This document shows, one piece after another, positions 12,857 to 13,810 of a stretch of 13,810 nucleotides of DNA. The position numbers and the translations under genes are program-made. How positions within the stretch are numbered: position 1 is the stretch's first letter; each line of letters starts with the position of its first letter. This stretch comes from Bacillota bacterium (GTDB lineage: Bacteria > Bacillota > Clostridia > Tissierellales > Sedimentibacteraceae): positions 1 through 13,810 of the forward strand of contig JAEZGU010000226.1 of the NCBI GenBank assembly GCA_023416855.1, in the 5' to 3' direction. The notes under the pieces were generated by a model that searched no databases, was not told the DNA's origin, and was given only the letters and a program-made list of their open reading frames with translations.

Positions 12857-13810
12857 TCATTTCCATACTCTTTTTAAGTAGAAAACCTCTTGTATATATC
12901 CAAGAACGGACATGGGACTCATAAGCATTTGATAACATAATGTATATATTAAAAAACCAAGGCCATTTTTTCTGATTATTAAACCAAAATCTTTAAAAAC
13001 AGATGCTTGAAATTTATATATAACATAATTTTGAAATATAGTAAGTGGCAATACTAACAAAGTCATTGGACCAACAATTGCAAAATTTCCGAAAAAAGCA
13101 AGCATCAATCCCGGTATCCAAATAAAAGTATAAACAAAATCAAGGTAAGGCATTATTAAATTAATGCCAGTCATAAATCTTACATATTTAATTGGGTGGT
13201 TCCATGGTTTAACAGCCTTTAGAGCTTCAATCATACCTCTTGCCCACCTGCTTCTCTGTCTGCTTAAATGCTTTAAAGTCAAAGGAACTTCTGTAAATGC
13301 AATAGCATACGGTTCATAAAAAACTCTATAATTCTTCTTTAAAAACCTCCATGTAAGGACTATATCCTCACCTATTGCATCAGGCCAACCATTTACTTCT
13401 CTAAGAGCTTCTGTTTTATATAAAGAAAAAGCACCTTGCGCTACTAAAGTTCCTTGATATAGCCCTTGCATTCTTTTAATGCTTGCAATGCCTAAAAAAT
13501 AATCCCATTCCTGCAATTTTGCTATAAAGCTTGTCCTGCTGTTTTTAACAAGAACAGAACCTGCCACAGCACAAACATCATCAGGAGATGATATCATACG
13601 AGAAACTATATGACGTACTGATGATTTATGCAATAGTGTATCAGCATCCAATGTCATTACATATTCTGTGGCAACATAATTCAAAGCATTATTTAATGCA
13701 TTAAACTTACCGGGATTATCTTCTTTGATTACATATAAATCTACACCCAGCTTTTTGCCTTCTTCGACTGCAACGCTATATGTTCGGTCAGTTGATGCAT
13801 TATCTACAAC
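12857..13810 (-). CDS. Processive family-2 glycosyltransferase (poly-N-acetylglucosamine synthase-like), 5' end beyond window
   Basis: 317 codons are present and the frame stays open to the right edge, so the N-terminus is missing. Reading begins inside the GT2 fold: VVDNASTDRT, then NPGKFNALNNAL, then the DAD of TLDADT (about 55-57), which binds the sugar nucleotide and metal. The acceptor-site GAFSLYKTEAL, the catalytic base ED (148-149, IGEDIVLTW) and the QRSRW form of QxxRW (185-189) mark processive synthases such as IcaA/PgaC or hyaluronan and cellulose synthases. Four or so hydrophobic segments follow (about 213-303), typical of the translocating pore. The product is probably an exported beta-linked polysaccharide; the sugar is unknown. 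A TTG at 13684 lies inside the gene and is not the true start. Confidence 0.88.
   Translation of the reverse strand, partial: VVDNASTDRTYSVAVEEGKKLGVDLYVIKEDNPGKFNALNNALNYVATEYVMTLDADTLLHKSSVRHIVSRMISSPDDVCAVAGSVLVKNSRTSFIAKLQEWDYFLGIASIKRMQGLYQGTLVAQGAFSLYKTEALREVNGWPDAIGEDIVLTWRFLKKNYRVFYEPYAIAFTEVPLTLKHLSRQRSRWARGMIEALKAVKPWNHPIKYVRFMTGINLIMPYLDFVYTFIWIPGLMLAFFGNFAIVGPMTLLVLPLTIFQNYVIYKFQASVFKDFGLIIRKNGLGFLIYTLCYQMLMSPMSVLGYIQEVFYLKRVWK

Noticed and set aside
12447..12938. A 163-codon minus-strand open frame opposite the end of feoB
   Set aside because: It is antisense to a clearly conserved FeoB C-terminus, has no RBS and no recognisable domain; the low-GC code on the other strand explains it.
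1..13810. CRISPR arrays, insertion sequences, tRNA or rRNA genes, prophage or defence islands
   Set aside because: No spaced direct repeats, transposase frames, tRNA-like folds or phage/defence protein families were seen; the genes are ordinary chromosomal functions.

Overview
This AT-rich window reads like a chromosome segment of a low-GC Firmicute, most likely a spore-forming member of the Clostridia/Tissierellia. Three things suggest this. Strong AGGAGG-type Shine-Dalgarno sites and sigma-A-like promoters (TTGACA-17-TATTAT, TTGAGT-17-TATAAT, TTGAAT-17-TATAAT) are common. The protein families are typical of clostridia: DUF4474, DUF1540, DUF2249, a leaderless Amidase_3-SH3 protein, a zinc-phospholipase-C-like protein, and FeoA/FeoB of the clostridial type. 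Codons are A/T-ending. The genus is not identified from sequence alone. No phage, IS, CRISPR, rRNA or tRNA was seen, and no gene-free stretch exceeds about 200 bases.

Layout, left to right. (1) 1-284 (-): start of a DUF4474 protein running off the left edge. (2) 472-777 (+): an unrecognised small Cys-rich repeat protein, converging on (3) 841-1026 (-), a DUF1540 Cys protein; they share a bidirectional terminator. (4) A divergent pair with overlapping regulatory DNA: a D-2-hydroxyacid dehydrogenase (1144-2103, -) and a hemolysin III/TrhA membrane protein (2290-2934, +). In both, a core promoter lies inside the naive ORF extension, so the downstream starts are used here. (5) A long nested terminator, then a leaderless cell-wall amidase with an SH3 domain (3032-3787, -) and a leaderless zinc-PLC-like protein (3873-4604, -). 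(6) A DUF2249 protein (4709-4942, -). (7) A translationally coupled pair of short chromate-transporter-family proteins (5008-6104, -). (8) An M19 dipeptidase and a DUF819 membrane protein forming a likely operon (6211-8422, -). (9) An orphan Wzz-like chain-length protein (8560-9594, -). (10) A GNAT acetyltransferase (9720-10292, -). (11) feoA-feoB (10486-12828, +) for ferrous iron uptake, preceded by a DtxR/IdeR-like operator. (12) A processive family-2 glycosyltransferase (12857-13810, -) running off the right edge.

Most genes form independent one- or two-gene units, each closed by a recognisable hairpin terminator. The window is mainly housekeeping and envelope functions rather than a defence or mobile island. 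The least explained elements are the Cys-repeat protein at 472-777; perfect 7-12 bp inverted repeats placed against the ribosome-binding sites of four minus-strand genes; the complex structured terminator at 2948-3013; and the neighbouring leaderless phospholipase-like and amidase genes, which could act together in lysis of the cell's own envelope (hypothesis).
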